The translations under genes were made by a program, and so were the position numbers. The notes under the pieces are model-generated. The model saw only the letters and a list, made by a program, of their open reading frames with translations. It had not been told where the DNA came from and ran no database searches. From assembly GCF_022539315.1 (NCBI RefSeq), contig NC_066336.1:2112600-2176599 (forward strand): DNA of 64,000 nucleotides, in the 5' to 3' direction. Source of the DNA: Serinus canaria. Taxonomy: Eukaryota; Chordata; Aves; Passeriformes; Fringillidae. This document shows, piece by piece, positions 61,321-64,000 of the stretch; within the stretch, counting starts at the first letter, position 1; every line of letters begins with the position of its first letter.

Positions 61321-62612
61321 TCATAGAATCATTTCTTTTGGAAAAGACCTCCAAGATCATTAGGTCCAACCAAGACCCAGCACTGCCAGGGCCACCACTA
61401 ACCCATGTCCCCAGGTGCCTGGTCTTTAAATCCCTCAAGGGATGGTGACTCCACCTCTGCTCTGGGCAGCCTGTGCCAGGGCTGGACATCCCTTTCAGGG
61501 AAGAAATTTTCCCAAATATCCAATCTAAACCTTCCCTGGCACAGCTTGAGGCCATTTTCTCTTGTCCTGTCCTTTGTCCCCAGGGAGCAGAGCCTGACTC
61601 CACCTGGCCCCATCCTCCTGCCAGGGAATTGCGGAGAGCAAGAAGACCCTCCCAAGCCTCCTCTTCTCCAGGCTGAGCCACACCAGCTTCTCCAGTTGCT
61701 CCTCATCAGAGCTGTGCTTCAGCCTCTTCCCCAGCTCTGTTCCCTTCTCTGGACATGCTCCAGCCCTTCCATATCTGTACTGTAGTGAGGGGCCCAAAAC
61801 TGAACCCAAAAAGAGGGGGAAATCACTTCCCTATTCCTGCTCAACACATTTTTCACTCAGGCCAGGATGCCCTTGGCATTTCTGGCCACCTACCCACATG
61901 CTGGTTCATGCTCAGCAGCTGTCAACCAGCACCCCCAGGTCCTTTCCTGATGGGCCCCCTTCCCACCACTTTGCTCCCAGCCTGGAGTGTTCCATGGATT
62001 GCTGTGCTTAGGATGCACTCCATTCCCTGGTCCAGAACATTCATGAAGATAAGCAAGACTGGTCCCAGTCCTGAACTCTGGGGAACTCCACCAGTGCCCA
62101 GCCCCACAGGGATGTAGTTCATACCCCTTCACTCTCTGGGCCCAGCCATACAGAAGAGTTCACCTGCCCAAGCCCTGAGCAGCCACTTTCTCCAGGAGAA
62201 ATGGAGTCAAAGGGTTTACAAAGGTTCAGGCAGAGCCATCCCCAGCCCTTCCCTTATCCACAATGCAGGTCACCTTGTTGTAGAAGGAGATCAGGTTGGT
62301 CAGGCAGGATCTGCCTCTCCTAAACACTTGGACTGAGACCCCTGGGTGTCCTGGATGTGGCCACATGATGCCATGGGAGATGGTCTGTTCTACAGCCTTC
62401 CACTCCAATGAGGACAGGCTGCAGTCCCCAGATCCAGGTTCTGACCCTCCTTCTAGATGGGCACTACACTTGCAAGCATCCAGTCAAGTGGGACCTTCCT
62501 GGTTAGCCAGGGAAATGATGGAAGGTGGCTCAGTGAGCACTTCTGCCAGCTCCTTCAGTGCCCTTGACTGGATCCTACATGGCCCCAGAGACTTGTCTAA
62601 GTGGTGTAGTAT
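61321..62612 (-). mobile_element. CR1 LINE, 5'-truncated, about 1.3 kb
   Basis: Continuous CR1 similarity in antisense: TCATAGAATCATTTC and GGAAAAGACCTCCAAGATCA at the 3' end, GGGATGGTGACTCCACC, CAGCTTGAGGCCATTTTCTC, CAGGCTGAGCCACACCAGC, TACTGTAGTGAGGGGCCCAA, GACTGGTCCCAGTCCTGAAC, TTCCTGGTTAGCCAGGGAAA, then CACTTCTGCCAGCTCCTTCA. The rightmost part is the end of the degraded ORF2 region. No intact frame. Confidence 0.9.
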
Positions 62613-64000
62613 GTATTTATAGAAACATTTTTTTATTGTCTTTTACAGTGATGGCTGTAATGTTTTGTGCAAGTTTTTTGTACAAGTCACCTATGCAGTT
62701 ATTTTCACTCCTTAGTTGTTCAAGGACCACCACCTTACAATGACCAGCAACACAAATACATGGATTAGGCAGCAGAACAGTGTAGTGTTCCCATATTTTC
62801 TGGTGGGGTAGCTCATGACAATGTGCCCATGCTGCTGCATTACACACACACAGCATCAGAGCATGCAGCCAAAACAACCCAAGTGGAGCAGAGCTTTTCC
62901 TCACAATGTTTTTTTTCACTCTGTGCCACTCACCACATGACAGCTTCTGACAGAGGAGCAGAACTTGGCAGAGTGCAGCATGGCAGATCTACCCCCCCTT
63001 TCTTTTTTTAGATTTAATTAAAATACCCAAATAAAAGCAGAAGAGACACATATTGACATTACCACGCACTGCACAACGCAGCAGAGCTCACAGCAAACAC
63101 TGATACTCCTCTATTAGCTTTTCTCATCCTCCACACACACCCATATGCCCCTGGGTAGAACACACACAGGTATCAGCAAAATACTGTGACAACCAGACAA
63201 ATAAACCTTTGTGATGAGTGCTGCTGGATGAGTCCCTGCTCTCTCTCCATGCTCCTTCCTCCCCTCTTTATCAGCCAGGAAATTTCAGAATTAAACATTG
63301 TAAAAGTTACAAGGAAAGCATTTTGTAGGCCCTGTTTCTGAAGGTACGGATGGTCACGACAAGCCTGAAAATGCTGTCCTGTAGGACTAAAAAAATCATG
63401 GTTTGATTAAAATACCATAACCTTAAAATGGAAAAAAAAATTGTGCTGTGAGAAATAAAATAGGAAATAAACACAGCAATAAAATAACTGAAATCAACCA
63501 TGGAAATACCAATCTAGTTTCCTCCTAAGCAATGCCTGTTCCACTGACAGGAAGTCCCCCATGATGTTTAGATCCTTGAAGGGCTATCAGTGCTCTGAGT
63601 GTCTGCAGCTCACTCTGCCTGACCCATGACACATGCTTGTTTTCCCAGTTCTTATGCAATGCTTTTTCAATTCGATTTTGAAACACAGCAGGGAAAATTG
63701 TAATGGGGAAAAGAACTGTTTTCACAAAAGGAAGATTTGGAAAGAACAACTTCATCCTCAAGAAAAACAACTCCCACTGAGCCCAGAAATCATGTGGCAA
63801 CTTCTGCTAGACAGAGCCAACACACATCACTCACAGGGCAGGAGAACACAGAACTGCTGCTACCTTTCAGTGGCAGAACCAAAGCACAGTGATTTACAGA
63901 GACATCAGCCAAGTAGAACAATTGATTCCCTCCTCTCTTCCTGAGGATACAACCTGCAGTGAGACCAAACAGATTTTCCCCTGAAGACCACACAGAGTGT
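62613..64000 (-). other. EYA3 5' intron, distal part
   Basis: No exon, promoter island or repeat recognised between the CR1 and the window end. Confidence 0.45.

Noticed and set aside
62823..62849. Short ACAC and other micro-repeats
   Set aside because: Too short and ordinary to annotate separately.

Overview
This window is vertebrate genomic DNA, most likely from a songbird. The evidence is the density of CR1 LINE 3' ends, four well-preserved solo LTRs of one family plus remnants of other avian-type ERV LTRs, compact GC-rich introns and CpG-island promoters. It carries five protein-coding genes, four complete and one lacking its first exon. All exon calls come from reading splice sites by eye and matching remembered mammalian proteins; no search was run.

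Layout, left to right: PPP1R8/NIPP1 (+, exon 2 to the end, 1751-9049, 3'UTR to about 11380); SMPDL3B (-, 7 coding exons, 17936-12246); RPA2 (+, 9 exons, 18265-21652); XKR8 (+, 3 exons, 23320-25790); EYA3 (-, 17 coding exons, 56977-30150, 5' non-coding exons beyond 56977). PPP1R8 and SMPDL3B converge tail to tail. SMPDL3B and RPA2 are divergent, with start codons 328 bp apart in one CpG island that has three inverted CCAAT boxes and a YY1-like site. XKR8 and EYA3 converge on a nearly palindromic double poly(A) signal at 26971-26985. As I remember human 1p35.3, the same neighbours are present but the RPA2/SMPDL3B pair is flipped and THEMIS2 is not seen here.

The genes are not one pathway: a nuclear PP1 regulator, a GPI-type phosphodiesterase, the middle subunit of the ssDNA-binding RPA complex, an apoptotic lipid scramblase and a HAD tyrosine phosphatase/coactivator. 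They are a conserved syntenic block.

Introns and UTRs hold the accessory interest: four solo LTRs of one family (one nested inside a CR1, one 9 bp past a splice donor, one 29 bp upstream of a splice acceptor), other ERV LTR fragments, at least eight CR1 pieces, and an unusual series of 31-40 bp minisatellites. No tRNA, rRNA, CRISPR array or bacterial-type system was seen. The most interesting coding observation is the N-terminus of RPA2, where the human Ser33 SQ site is absent and a new SQ occurs about ten residues downstream. I found no wholly new biological system.
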